NCBI RefSeq assembly: GCF_004143485.2 | Contig: NZ_ML974130.1 | Location: forward strand, 55,672 to 119,671 | DNA from: Halorussus amylolyticus | Lineage (GTDB): Archaea; Halobacteriota; Halobacteria; Halobacteriales; Haladaptataceae | Direction of reading: 5' to 3' | DNA: 64,000 nt | Part shown: positions 1-8,831 of the stretch, one piece after another | Layout: the number at the start of each line of letters is the position of its first letter | Numbering within the stretch: the stretch's first letter is position 1 | Program-made: the position numbers and the translations under genes | Notes under the pieces: generated by a model | What the model saw: only the letters and a program-made list of their open reading frames with translations | Database searches by the model: none | Told to the model about the DNA's origin: nothing

Positions 1-92
1 CGTACCTGCGTCAGGAAATATAAGTTATTTTGCGTTTGTGCGGTGCGAACGTACCACTTTTATCAACTGGTACTGAAACTCTCTCAAGAACA

Positions 93-740
93 GTGTCCCA
101 CGAAGCCGGGATAGAACTGCCTCTCTCGCCAGAATCGCTCGACAGCGGAACGAGCGTCCTCGTCACCGGGGAGCCGCTGACGGGAAAGCGAGCCGTGATG
201 CTGGAGCTGTTGGACACGCCGGACCGTGGAGCCATCCTCGCGACGACCAAACAAGATGGGACACGGTTGCGCCGAATCTTCGACCAGCGATACGACCTCG
301 ACGCGTGGGACCTCCGCTTGGTAGACTGTGTGAGCAAGGGCCAGTCTCTCGACGGCGTTCGAGACACCGACACGGTGCGCTACGTCACCGACTCGGGCGA
401 CCTCACCGGAATCGGCATCGAGCTTTCGGGGTTCATGCGGGAGTTCTATCACGACGAGGACATCGAACACGCGCGTCTCGGATTCGATTCGCTGTCGCCC
501 GTCCTCATGTACGCCGACCTCCGACGGGTCTATCAGTTCCTCCACGTCGTCACCGGGCGAATCGCGAGTTCGGGGTTCACGGGCGTCTTCACCCTCGATA
601 CGGTCGGCGGCGACCGCCAAATCTCCGGGCAACTGACGCAGTTGTTCGACGCGCTCGTGGAGGTCAGAGAAACAGACGACGCCACCGAACTACGCGTCCG
701 CGGCGGCGATTTCGGCCCACGGACGTGGACGGCGTTCTGA
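93..740 (+). CDS. KaiC/RecA-superfamily ATPase-like protein
   Basis: About 215 residues. A degenerate Walker A (GEPLTGKR, near residues 26-33) and a hydrophobic strand ending in Asp (GVFTLD, near residue 168) resemble the RecA/KaiC fold found in many haloarchaeal proteins annotated as HTR-like. The function is unknown; such proteins are often supposed to act in signalling. I prefer the GTG at 93 to the TTG at 30, because the aligned-looking core begins just after it and a TTTTAT box lies about 33 bases upstream. A membrane or sensor domain is absent. The neighbouring genes do not suggest a pathway. Confidence 0.7.
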   Translation: MSHEAGIELPLSPESLDSGTSVLVTGEPLTGKRAVMLELLDTPDRGAILATTKQDGTRLRRIFDQRYDLDAWDLRLVDCVSKGQSLDGVRDTDTVRYVTDSGDLTGIGIELSGFMREFYHDEDIEHARLGFDSLSPVLMYADLRRVYQFLHVVTGRIASSGFTGVFTLDTVGGDRQISGQLTQLFDALVEVRETDDATELRVRGGDFGPRTWTAF

Positions 741-786
741 GCAGTCCTTCGCTCGCCTCGAAATCCCTCGCTCGCGCAGGAGACCG

Positions 787-1227
787 TCACTCGTCTTGGA
801 GATACCGCTTCGCCAAATCGACCACGGGGGATTCGCGCCGGTCGAACACGAACGCGAGACCCGACCACTCGCGGTACGGGAAGTGGGCGACCTGCACGTT
901 CTCGTACCACCGAATCGTCGCGTCGAGCGTCCCGAAATCGAATAGCGGTCGCTCTCGCGGCGGGTCTCCCAGCCCCTTCATCACGATGGTCTCGATGCGC
1001 TCTTCGAGTTCGTCGTCGGTGTACTGCTCGCGAACGTCCTCTCTGATGAACAGCACCTTTGAGTCGTCGGCAGTGAATCGGACCGCGAGACGGAGCGGTG
1101 CGTCCGTCTGCTCGCGGAGCTGGCTGATGAGGTCTCGAATGTCGTCGTTCACGTCGCGCAGTTCGTCGGATATCTCGTCGAGTTCCTCGTCGAGATTCTC
1201 CCGCGGTTCCTGTGGCGTATCGACCAT
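787..1227 (-). CDS. Conserved hypothetical protein with N-terminal coiled coil
   Basis: 146 residues. Residues 7-40 are a charged heptad-like helix (Glu/Asp/Leu rich), followed by a compact alpha/beta stretch with alternating hydrophobic residues. No catalytic motif or cysteine pair is visible. The frame is open further upstream, but those residues overlap the hemL leader and lose the acidic composition, so I start at the ATG ending at 1227. It is divergent from hemL with a gap of about 106 bases that must hold both promoters. I do not recognise a named family. Confidence 0.75.
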   Translation of the reverse strand: MVDTPQEPRENLDEELDEISDELRDVNDDIRDLISQLREQTDAPLRLAVRFTADDSKVLFIREDVREQYTDDELEERIETIVMKGLGDPPRERPLFDFGTLDATIRWYENVQVAHFPYREWSGLAFVFDRRESPVVDLAKRYLQDE

Positions 1228-1333
1228 GTTCTCGAACGGACCGAAGTGCGGTCGATGTATAACAGTTAGTGAAATCGGCGTCTGCGTTACCCAGACAGAA
1301 ATCGACTTCACGGAGGAGTCCGAATCGCCGAGC

Positions 1334-2674
1334 ATGCACGACGAACGCTCCCGCGAACTGTACGACCGGGCGCTCTCGGTTCTCCCCGGCGGCGTCAACT
1401 CCCCCGTCCGAGCGACCCGACCCTACCCGTTCTTCGTCGAGCGCGGGGACGGCGCGCACGTCGTCGACGCCGACGGCAACAAGTACGTCGATTACGTGAT
1501 GGGGTACGGCCCGCTCCTGCTCGGCCATGACCTGCCCCAGCAGGTCGAATCGGCCGTCCAGTCGCGACTCGCCGACGGCCCGATGTACGGCGCGCCCGCC
1601 GAGGTCGAGGTCGAACTCGCGGAGTTCATCGCCCGCCACGTCCAGAGCGTCGAGATGGTGCGGTTCGTCAATTCGGGCACCGAGGCGACCACCTCGGCTG
1701 TTCGACTCGCGCGCGGGCACACCGGCCGCGACAAAATCGTCGTCATGCAGGGCGGCTACCACGGCGCGCAGGAATCGACCCTCGTTCAGGGCGAGACCGG
1801 CGCGGTCGCGTCCCCGAGTTCGAACGGCATCCCCGACGCCTTCGCGGCCGAGACCATCACCGTCCCGTTCAATGACGAGGAGGCGGTTCGCAACGTGTTC
1901 GAGGAGCGCGGCGACGAGATTGCCGCGGTCCTCGCCGAACCCATTCTCGGCAACTGCGCTTCGGTGGGGCCGGTCGAGGGCTACCTCGAAACGCTCCGGG
2001 AGGTCACCGACGACCACGGCGCGCTCCTGATTTTCGACGAGGTGATGACCGGGTTCCGAATCGGCGGACTTCAGTGCGCCCAAGGAAAGTTCGGCGTCGC
2101 GCCAGACCTGACCACCTTCGCGAAGGTCATCGGCGGCGGCTTCCCGGTCGGTGCGGTCGGCGGTCCCGCCGAGATTCTGGAGCAGTTCGCGCCCACCGGC
2201 GACGTGTTCCAGGCCGGAACGTACTCGGGCCACCCGCTGTCGCTCACGGCCGGACTGGAGATGCTCCGGTTCGCGGCCGAGAACGACGTGTACGACCACC
2301 TCAGCGATTTGGGCGACAAAATGCGGTCGGGCCTCACGGACATCCTCGAAGACCGCGCGCCGGAGTACACCGTCCTCGGCCACGACAGCATGTTCAAGGT
2401 CGTGTTCACCCGCGAGGGGCCGCGCGACACCGAGGGCCAGTGCGAGGCCGGATGCCGCCAGAACCCCGACTGCCCGCGATTCGGCTACTGCCCGAAGAAC
2501 CGGGCCGACGTGGCGGCCGCCGAGACCGAGCGGTGGGAACGCCTGTTCTGGCCCGCGATGCGCGAGCAGGGGGTGTTCCTCACCGCGAATCAGTTCGAAT
2601 CGCAGTTCCTGAGCTACGCGCATACTGAGGAAGACGTGGAGGAGACGCTGGAAGCGTACAAGGAAGCGTTGTAG
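1334..2674 (+). CDS. hemL: Glutamate-1-semialdehyde 2,1-aminomutase (HemL)
   Basis: 446 residues, class III aminotransferase fold. It converts glutamate-1-semialdehyde to 5-aminolevulinate, the first committed precursor of tetrapyrroles, using PLP or PMP in the cytoplasm. Hallmarks: the N-terminal [10 protein letters not shown], the NSGTEA phosphate-binding stretch, FDEV, and the PLP lysine in TFAKVIGGG near residue 264. Start ATG at 1334 gives the canonical N-terminus. Unusual: a C-terminal stretch about residues 370-390 has four cysteines spaced C-x3-C-x5-C-x5-C, which the standard bacterial enzyme lacks as far as I know. hemC, hemD and hemB are elsewhere in the window. Confidence 0.96.
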   Translation: MHDERSRELYDRALSVLPGGVNSPVRATRPYPFFVERGDGAHVVDADGNKYVDYVMGYGPLLLGHDLPQQVESAVQSRLADGPMYGAPAEVEVELAEFIARHVQSVEMVRFVNSGTEATTSAVRLARGHTGRDKIVVMQGGYHGAQESTLVQGETGAVASPSSNGIPDAFAAETITVPFNDEEAVRNVFEERGDEIAAVLAEPILGNCASVGPVEGYLETLREVTDDHGALLIFDEVMTGFRIGGLQCAQGKFGVAPDLTTFAKVIGGGFPVGAVGGPAEILEQFAPTGDVFQAGTYSGHPLSLTAGLEMLRFAAENDVYDHLSDLGDKMRSGLTDILEDRAPEYTVLGHDSMFKVVFTREGPRDTEGQCEAGCRQNPDCPRFGYCPKNRADVAAAETERWERLFWPAMREQGVFLTANQFESQFLSYAHTEEDVEETLEAYKEAL

Positions 2675-2758
2675 CGAGCGAGAACGCTCCCAGTTATCAA
2701 CACATATAATCTCCGACACCTATTTTAAATCATCGTTTGAACTGGATTTCGTACATAC

Positions 2759-3436
2759 ATGTCGTTCGGAGAATCTGGTCCGGCTGTCGAATCGAAATGG
2801 ATGACGGTCCTCGAATACTCGATGTTCGGTTTCCCCGCGATGGTGGGGCTCGTCGGTCTGTTCCTGCTATACTCGTTTCGGGCACCTACCTTGGGAGAGC
2901 CACTGCTTGCAGGGTTGGGGGTGGTCCTCGTTGCGAGCACGCTCGGAGGATTCGTACTCGCGATTCTCATCGCCGTGAGCGTGTACGGCGATGCGAAGGC
3001 GGTCGCGAGCGCGGACGGAGAGTGGAACCCCTCACCGATACTGTACGGACTCGGCGGATTTTTCCTCTCCGGACTCGTCGGTGCTCACTACCTCTACAAT
3101 CGGTATCGGTACACCACCACGCCGTCGAACGACTGGAACGGTTGGTGGTACGGCGTCGTCGCCTGTTTCGCGGTCGTCGTCGTGTCTGGTGTGGCGTCGG
3201 TTCTCGCGCTTCCGTTCACCGTCGGAATGTTCGGTGTCCTCTTCGTCGGTGGGGGCGTGCTCCCAATCGCGATTTACAAGGACGCGGTCAGCGTCCGAGC
3301 GACCGACAGCGACTGGGTTCCCAATCCGATTAATTACTTCTTCGTCATCCTCGTTTGCGCCGTCACCGTCGTCGTCCCGGCGGCCGTGAGCGGTTACTAC
3401 CTGTTCAAGCGCCACCGACACGTCGGTGCTCCCTGA
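2759..3436 (+). CDS. Duplicated small membrane-module protein
   Basis: 225 residues with about six hydrophobic segments. The protein looks like a tandem duplication. Each half has paired membrane helices, then a Y-x-DA motif (VYGDAKAV near residue 76; IYKDAVSV near 175), then a W-x-P-x-P turn, another helix and a basic YxY/YYL-xx-R tail. The gene at 4388-4858 is a single-module relative ending in the same kind of KRxRxVGxP tail. Function unknown. An AT-rich segment (tattttaaat, about 2721-2730) upstream is a plausible promoter. Confidence 0.8.
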   Translation: MSFGESGPAVESKWMTVLEYSMFGFPAMVGLVGLFLLYSFRAPTLGEPLLAGLGVVLVASTLGGFVLAILIAVSVYGDAKAVASADGEWNPSPILYGLGGFFLSGLVGAHYLYNRYRYTTTPSNDWNGWWYGVVACFAVVVVSGVASVLALPFTVGMFGVLFVGGGVLPIAIYKDAVSVRATDSDWVPNPINYFFVILVCAVTVVVPAAVSGYYLFKRHRHVGAP

Positions 3437-3454
3437 GAGCGCTTTCGGCGCGCT

Positions 3455-4186
3455 CTACTCCTCGGCGACCTCGACTCGCTCGCGGAGCCACGCGACCGCA
3501 TCCGCCACCTCCTGGGCAGTCGTCCCGCTCACTTTCAGCCGATTCCGGGCCTCCGTGGCGGGGTAGCTCCCGACCGTCACGTCGAACCGCTCGCGGACGC
3601 CCGCGAGCGGTTCGACGACCGACGCCTCTGGTTGGGGCGTGTAGAGCGTGGTCGAGACGGTGTCGCCGCCGAACTCCCCGGCGACCTGCTCGAACAGCGC
3701 GCGCATCTCGGCCGGGACGCCCGGAAAGGCGTAGACGTTGTCGAGGACGCACCCGGGGCACAGCCCCTCGGGATTTATCAAGGCTCGACTTCCCGCCGGG
3801 AGCGCGGCCCACGCGTCCACATCCAAGCTTACGTCGTGGGCCTCGACCGTCTCGGGGTTCTCGTCGCGGTACGCCGCCACGGTTGCGAGCACGTCGTCGT
3901 GGACCGCGCCGTCCACCACGAGGTCGCGGCCGAACGCGTCGGCGATTGCGTCCCCGGTCACGTCGTCGTGCGTGCCGCCGAGTCCGCCCGTGACGACCAC
4001 CGCATCGAAGGCGTCGGCCCACTCGCTGACGGTCTCGGCGATGAGTTCGCGGTCGTCGGGCACCGTAAGGATGCGCGCGACGGTCGCGCCGCTGTCGGTG
4101 AGTCGTCGGGCGAGCCACGACGCGTTCGTGTTCTCGGTGTCGCCCGCGAGCACCTCGTCGCCGACGGTGAGAATGGCGACTTCCAT
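3455..4186 (-). CDS. CinA N-terminal-type (molybdopterin-binding fold) protein
   Basis: 243 residues. The N-terminus ILTVGDEVLAGDTENTNAS and the VVVTGGLGGTHDD motif (near residue 65) mark the MoaB/MogA-like domain of CinA proteins. Relatives act as ADP-ribose or nicotinamide-nucleotide pyrophosphatases or are of unknown role; this form lacks the C-terminal amidase domain, as in other short CinA proteins. The start at 4186 matches the family N-terminus; the open frame upstream is low-complexity DNA containing repeats. It converges with the preceding membrane gene. Confidence 0.88.
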   Translation of the reverse strand: MEVAILTVGDEVLAGDTENTNASWLARRLTDSGATVARILTVPDDRELIAETVSEWADAFDAVVVTGGLGGTHDDVTGDAIADAFGRDLVVDGAVHDDVLATVAAYRDENPETVEAHDVSLDVDAWAALPAGSRALINPEGLCPGCVLDNVYAFPGVPAEMRALFEQVAGEFGGDTVSTTLYTPQPEASVVEPLAGVRERFDVTVGSYPATEARNRLKVSGTTAQEVADAVAWLRERVEVAEE

Positions 4187-4234
4187 CGACGGAAGGAATG
4201 CGATTCCCAAATAAAAGCCGTCCGGTCGGCGAGG

Positions 4235-4311
4235 CGTCGAGGGTGCCACACGGCGGACCGTCGAGGGCGTCACACGGCGGACGAGCGTTCGCACGCGAAC
4301 GCTCGTCCGCC
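4235..4311. repeat. 24-bp tandem duplication plus 17-bp perfect inverted repeat
   Basis: Two direct copies of a 24-base unit (4235-4258 and 4259-4282, differing at about three bases) run into a perfect inverted repeat with 17-base arms (4276-4292 and 4295-4311) and a 2-base loop. The block lies between the divergent CinA-like gene and the membrane gene at 4388, so it may act on either promoter or be neutral expansion. Confidence 0.85.
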
Positions 4312-4387
4312 ACCGCGCTCGCCCGCGTTCGTCCGTACGCTCGCCCGCGTGCGACACTCGTTTATCGGTGCGCTCCCAACGCCGACT

Positions 4388-4858
4388 ATGAGCAGTTCCG
4401 GCTACGCACGCGGAACCGACGGCTCACACCACTGGTACTGGGTGGCGGCCATCCCCGGCGCGTTCGTCCTCTGGGTGGCGACCCTCGCGTGGCTCGCGCT
4501 CGCGGCGTCGTTCGAGGCGTTCTCGTTCGGTGCGAGAGTGGTCGAACTCTCGATGGTCGCGCTCGGCATTCCGTTCGCGTTCCTCACCGCGTACTTCCCG
4601 GTCGCGGTGTATCGGGACGCTAACTACGTGAACCGGACGAGCGGGAAGTGGGCACCCGAGCCGATGCGCCAGGCGCTCGTCGCGCTCGCCGGTCTCGTCG
4701 TGCTGGTCGCGGTCGGAGCGGTCCTGTTGGTCCTCCGATTTCCGGTCAGTCCCGTCGTGCCGATTATCGCGGGCTTCGTCGCGAGCGTCCCGTTCGCGGT
4801 GTACTACCTCCGAAAGCGCGGGCGGTACGTCGGCGTCCCGAGCGCGCCGTGGACGTAG
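4388..4858 (+). CDS. Small membrane protein, single-module paralogue of 2759-3436
   Basis: 156 residues, about four hydrophobic helices. It carries the same signature as each half of the 225-residue protein at 2759: VAVYRDANYV, then W-x-P-x-P, a helix pair, and the tail YYLRKRGRYVGVP. The ATG at 4388 follows the repeat block; the earlier open frame is not protein-like. Function unknown. It converges with the MFS gene that ends at 4881. Confidence 0.82.
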   Translation: MSSSGYARGTDGSHHWYWVAAIPGAFVLWVATLAWLALAASFEAFSFGARVVELSMVALGIPFAFLTAYFPVAVYRDANYVNRTSGKWAPEPMRQALVALAGLVVLVAVGAVLLVLRFPVSPVVPIIAGFVASVPFAVYYLRKRGRYVGVPSAPWT

Positions 4859-4880
4859 TTCGAGTGTGTCGTGAACGCAC

Positions 4881-6053
4881 TCACAAACCGAGTCTGAGCG
4901 CGCGATTCGCCGTCAGAACCGCGAACCCGACGGCCATCACGCCCGCGAGGAGACCGAACCCGACCGTCCACCCCGCGGTGTCGGCCAGCACGCCGACCAC
5001 GACGCTCCCCGTCGCGCCGAGCAGCATGTAGACGGTCCGGACCAGTCCGAAGCCAGCGCCGCGTTCTTCGGCCGAGAGCTTGTCGATGAACCGGGACTGA
5101 AGCGGCGCGCCCCAGCTCATCGCTACGCCTGCGAGACACACCCCGGCGACGAACGTCGAGAGACCCGACCCCCACGCGAGCGCGCCGTACCCGAGTACGC
5201 CGAGTCCCATCGACAGCGAGGCGGCGGCGTCTCTGTCGAAGCGGTCCGAGAGCCACCCCATCACGGGCTGAGTCGAGCCGTGGACGACGAAGTAGAGCGA
5301 GAACAGGCCGCTCGCGGTCGTGGCCCTCAGCCCGTGATGCTCGGCCAGAAACGTCGGCAGGAACGACGCGGTCGCCTGCCACGTGAACGCACCGGCCACC
5401 GCGAGAACCGTGGTGTAGACGATTTCCGGCCGGGAGAGGAGTCGGACCAGCGGGCCGAGCGCGAATCGCTCGCGCATCCGCTGGTCCGGTCGCTCGGGTT
5501 CGGTGGGCCGCACTCGCAGGGAGAACGCGACGAACGTGGGTGCGGCCACCACCGCGCCGAGCAGGAGTGCGGGCCGCCAGCCGTACCGGGTCGCGACCGC
5601 GGCGGCGGCGACCGGAACGAGCAACCCTGCGAGCGGACCGCCCGCGACGTGGACGCCGATGACCCGGCCGATGTCGTCGAAGTGCTTCGAGATAAACGTG
5701 GTCGCCACGCTGTAGTGGAGGCCCGCCCCCGCGCCGAGCGCGACGGCGAAGAGTGCGAACGTCGGGTACGACGGCGACACCGCGAGCAGGAGGCTCGCGA
5801 CTGCGGTGAGTCCGACCGCGGTCAGGATGACCCGGCGCTCGCCGAATCGGTCGCCGAGGACGCCGCTCGGGAACTGCGCGAGCGCGTAGGCCGCCCACAT
5901 TCCGGTGAGTGCGATTCCCACGGTTCCGGTCGTGACCTCGAACGACTCGGTGATTCGGGGCACGACCGGGCTAATGGCGATTCGCGCGGCCATCGTGGCG
6001 AAGAAGGCGACCGTGGCGAGCGCGAGAACCGTGTGTCTGTATCGCCACTTCAC
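4881..6053 (-). CDS. MFS-family membrane transporter
   Basis: About 390 residues with roughly twelve hydrophobic segments. The loop signature GVLGDRFGERR (after helix 2) and the related WLSDRFDRD in the second half identify a major facilitator superfamily carrier. The substrate cannot be told from sequence; drug, metabolite or sugar efflux are all possible. The frame is open to 6185, but the first 44 residues are polar and unlike an MFS N-terminus, so I choose the GTG at 6053 (KWRYRHTVLALA). It is divergent from the membrane gene at 6195. Confidence 0.88.
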   Translation of the reverse strand: MKWRYRHTVLALATVAFFATMAARIAISPVVPRITESFEVTTGTVGIALTGMWAAYALAQFPSGVLGDRFGERRVILTAVGLTAVASLLLAVSPSYPTFALFAVALGAGAGLHYSVATTFISKHFDDIGRVIGVHVAGGPLAGLLVPVAAAAVATRYGWRPALLLGAVVAAPTFVAFSLRVRPTEPERPDQRMRERFALGPLVRLLSRPEIVYTTVLAVAGAFTWQATASFLPTFLAEHHGLRATTASGLFSLYFVVHGSTQPVMGWLSDRFDRDAAASLSMGLGVLGYGALAWGSGLSTFVAGVCLAGVAMSWGAPLQSRFIDKLSAEERGAGFGLVRTVYMLLGATGSVVVGVLADTAGWTVGFGLLAGVMAVGFAVLTANRALRLGL

Positions 6054-6162
6054 TACCGAGCGTTGGCGGAGTCGAACGAAGTGGCTTTGGGGTCCGGCAA
6101 TCTCGGTGGCGGTGTCTACCGCTCGACGGGAGTGATGCGAGCCGAAAGTGTTCACGCGCCAA

Positions 6163-6170
6163 TATTTATG
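6163..6170 (+). promoter_or_regulatory. TATA box for the gene at 6195
   Basis: TATTTATG is centred about 28 bases ahead of the ATG at 6195, the spacing expected for a leaderless haloarchaeal transcript. This also decides the start of that gene against the longer open frame. Confidence 0.6.
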
Positions 6171-6194
6171 TGGGAGCGAAAACACTATCTGACA

Positions 6195-6761
6195 ATGAAA
6201 CCTCGACGCATCGGTGTGTTAGCAGGCGTTATCAGCGCGCTCGGACTCGTCGCCCAGTTCGCCCCCTCGGCCATCGTCACCAGATGGGTCAACAACGGGC
6301 TGGAAGGGGCAGTTCCGGTAATCGGTACCACAGGTCAATCTGTCGCTATCTACACTCTCATCGTCGAGAGTGCGGGACCGCTCTCGGCGCTCCTGTTGGC
6401 AATCGGATTCGGATACTACGCCGCCCGCCACCTCGACGTGGCTCGCGAGTACCGTCGATTTGGTGCGGCGGTCGTCGTCGGCAGTCTGGTCAGTGTCGGG
6501 AGTATCTGGGCGGTTTGGCTGTACGTCGGTCAGTCCATGTCGCCGAATGCAAACAGCGTCTTGCTGGCTCTCCTTGTCCTCGTGCGGATGATTGCCGAGG
6601 TTTCGCTCGTTGTCGTCGGTGTCTTCGCCGGAGCGGCGCTGTCTCACTTCCGGACGAACGAGAAGATGCCCGCTCGGCCGACCGACGCCGATACGGAGGA
6701 GTCCTCGGTGACGCGAGAGTCTACGACCGACAGTGCGGACGCTCAGTCGGCCTCTGCGTGA
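6195..6761 (+). CDS. Hypothetical four-helix membrane protein
   Basis: 188 residues. Four hydrophobic stretches (near residues 7-30, 48-75, 88-112 and 122-150) are followed by a polar, acidic C-terminal tail rich in Thr, Ser, Asp and Glu. The topology suggests both termini are on the same side. No transporter or enzyme motif is recognised. A well placed TATA box supports the ATG at 6195. It is divergent from the MFS gene and could share regulation with it; that is only positional inference. Confidence 0.75.
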   Translation: MKPRRIGVLAGVISALGLVAQFAPSAIVTRWVNNGLEGAVPVIGTTGQSVAIYTLIVESAGPLSALLLAIGFGYYAARHLDVAREYRRFGAAVVVGSLVSVGSIWAVWLYVGQSMSPNANSVLLALLVLVRMIAEVSLVVVGVFAGAALSHFRTNEKMPARPTDADTEESSVTRESTTDSADAQSASA

Positions 6762-6844
6762 GAACTCGGTAAATCGGTTCGGCGACGGAGACGCCAGCCA
6801 CAAAAACGGACAAGTGTTTCAACCTCGGCCGCCGACTCCCGGGT

Positions 6845-7981
6845 ATGACTACACGAGGGACGAAGGTGCGCCTCGCCACGCGAGGGTCGGACCTCGCGCT
6901 CCGGCAGGCGTCCGAAGTGAAGGCCGCATTGGAGGACCGGCGGCTCGAAGTGGAGTTGGTAGAGGTCGAGACCACCGGCGACGAGATTCAGGACGAACTC
7001 ATCCACCGACTCGGCAAGACCGGCGCGTTCGTCCGGAGCCTCGACGAGAAGGTGCTGTCGGGCGACCTCGACGGCGCGATTCACTCGATGAAGGACATGC
7101 CGACCGAACACCCCGACGAACTCATCGTGGCCGCGATTCCCGAGCGCGCGAGCGCGAACGACGTGCTCGTCACGCCCGACGGGAAATCGCTCGACGACCT
7201 GCCCGAGGGCGCGGTGGTCGGCACGTCGAGCCTCCGCCGGAAGGCCCAACTCTTGAACGCCCGGCCCGACCTTAATGTCGAACCGCTCCGGGGGAACGTC
7301 GATACGCGCGCCGAGAAGCTCCTCGCCCCCGCGCTTCAGGCCGAACACGAGGCCCGAACCGAGGCCGAGAAGGAGCGCAAGGCGAAGACCAACGAGGCCC
7401 GGAAAGGTCACAAGCGCGACTACGAACCCGAGTTCGACCGGACCGTCGAGGAGTGGTTCAACGACCTCGCGGAGGTCGAGCGTCGAGCGATGGAGCGAGA
7501 GGTCGAAACCGAGTACGACGCAATCGTGCTCGCGCAGGCCGGACTCGAACGGAGCGGGCTGGCCCACCACCTCGAATACGTCGAACTCCCGGCGGGGAAG
7601 TTCGTTCCCGCGCCCGGACAGGGCGCGCTCGCGGTCACGTCGCTCGACAGCGAACTCGCACGGGACCTCCACACCGTCCTCGACCACCCCCGGACGCGGG
7701 TCGAGACGACCACCGAGCGCACCATCCTCGCGGAACTCGGCGGTGGGTGTGTCGCGCCAATGGGCGTCCACGGCCTGATTCAGGGCGAACACGTCCACGT
7801 GGACGTGCAGGTGTTCTCCCAGGACGGCACCGAGAAGATAGAAGCGACCCGTGACGTGCCCGTCGAGAACCACGTCGCGGCCGCCAAGGAAGTCGCCGCG
7901 GAACTCCGCGAGAAGGGTGCGGCCGAACTCATCGAGGCCGCCCAGCGCGACGACCCCGAGACGGAGGGCAAGCGAGAATGA
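6845..7981 (+). CDS. hemC: Hydroxymethylbilane synthase (porphobilinogen deaminase, HemC)
   Basis: 378 residues. It polymerises four porphobilinogens into hydroxymethylbilane. Landmarks: LATRGSDLALRQ at the start, SMKDMPT (substrate-site Lys-Asp, near residue 83), GTSSLRRKAQL, RGNVDTR, and the dipyrromethane-cofactor cysteine in GGGCVAPMG (near residue 302). Most HemC proteins are about 310 residues. The excess is a strongly charged insertion of about 60 residues (about 160-220) between RGNVDTR and YDAIVLA. hemD overlaps its stop by four bases (ATGA), so the two are translationally coupled. Confidence 0.96.
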   Translation: MTTRGTKVRLATRGSDLALRQASEVKAALEDRRLEVELVEVETTGDEIQDELIHRLGKTGAFVRSLDEKVLSGDLDGAIHSMKDMPTEHPDELIVAAIPERASANDVLVTPDGKSLDDLPEGAVVGTSSLRRKAQLLNARPDLNVEPLRGNVDTRAEKLLAPALQAEHEARTEAEKERKAKTNEARKGHKRDYEPEFDRTVEEWFNDLAEVERRAMEREVETEYDAIVLAQAGLERSGLAHHLEYVELPAGKFVPAPGQGALAVTSLDSELARDLHTVLDHPRTRVETTTERTILAELGGGCVAPMGVHGLIQGEHVHVDVQVFSQDGTEKIEATRDVPVENHVAAAKEVAAELREKGAAELIEAAQRDDPETEGKRE

Positions 7982-8721
7982 ACAGGGATGTTCGGGTCGC
8001 GCTGTTCCGCCCGGACGACGAGCGACTCGCCGAGGGGGTCGAACTCCTCGACTCGCTCGGTGCCGACCCCGTCCCGGACCCGATGCTCGAAGTCCGACCG
8101 ACCGGAAACGCGCCGAAGGACGGCGAGTACGTGATTCTGACGAGCAAGACCGGCGTGGAGTTGGCCGCAGAAGCCGGGTGGGACCCCGGCGACGCGACCG
8201 TCTGCGCTATCGGTTCGAGCACGGCCGACGCCCTCCGCGAACACGGCTACGAGGTCGATATGGTGCCCGAGGAGTACACCTCGGCAGGACTGGTCGAGGC
8301 GCTCGAAGCAGAAGTCGAAGGCGTGCGAGTCGAAGTCGCCCGAAGCGACCACGGAAGTCCGGTCCTGACCGACGGCCTCGCGGACGCGGGCGCGGACGTA
8401 CACGAGACGATTCTGTATCGACTCGTGCGTCCCGAGGGGTCGGGCGAGTCGGCCGCGCTCGCGGCCGACGGCGACCTCGACGCGGTACTGTTCACGTCGT
8501 CGCTCACCGTCGCGCACTTCCTCGACGCCGCCGACGAACGCGGGGTTCGGGAGGAAGCAATCGCGGGCCTGAACGACGCCGTGGTGGGCGCGATTGGTCC
8601 GCCGACGCGCGAGACTGCCGAATCCGAGGGTATCGAGGTCGATGTGGTTCCGGAGGTCGCGGACTTCGAGAGACTGGCGTGCGAAGCGGTCGAGGCGGCC
8701 GCGCCGACGTATCGCGAGTGA
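7978..8721 (+). CDS. hemD: Uroporphyrinogen-III synthase (HemD)
   Basis: 247 residues. It closes hydroxymethylbilane with inversion of ring D. The family is poorly conserved, but ILTSKTGVEL near residue 53, the two-lobed alpha/beta pattern, and VLFTSSLTVAHFL near residue 172 are typical, as is direct coupling to hemC through an ATGA overlap. Together with hemC, hemL and hemB in this window it supplies uroporphyrinogen III for heme and cobamides. Confidence 0.93.
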   Translation: MNRDVRVALFRPDDERLAEGVELLDSLGADPVPDPMLEVRPTGNAPKDGEYVILTSKTGVELAAEAGWDPGDATVCAIGSSTADALREHGYEVDMVPEEYTSAGLVEALEAEVEGVRVEVARSDHGSPVLTDGLADAGADVHETILYRLVRPEGSGESAALAADGDLDAVLFTSSLTVAHFLDAADERGVREEAIAGLNDAVVGAIGPPTRETAESEGIEVDVVPEVADFERLACEAVEAAAPTYRE

Positions 8722-8831
8722 GACGCTCGCTCGATTCGTGAGCGTCGAGCGGTCCGTCTCGCGGCGCAATCGCTCGTTGACCGGCCCGAATCACGCGAAC
8801 GCTTTTGTTCGCGGCCGGTGAGTACGTCACG

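Noticed and set aside
4235..4282. Start of a CRISPR or tandem repeat array
   Set aside because: Only two adjoining imperfect 24-base copies and no spacers.
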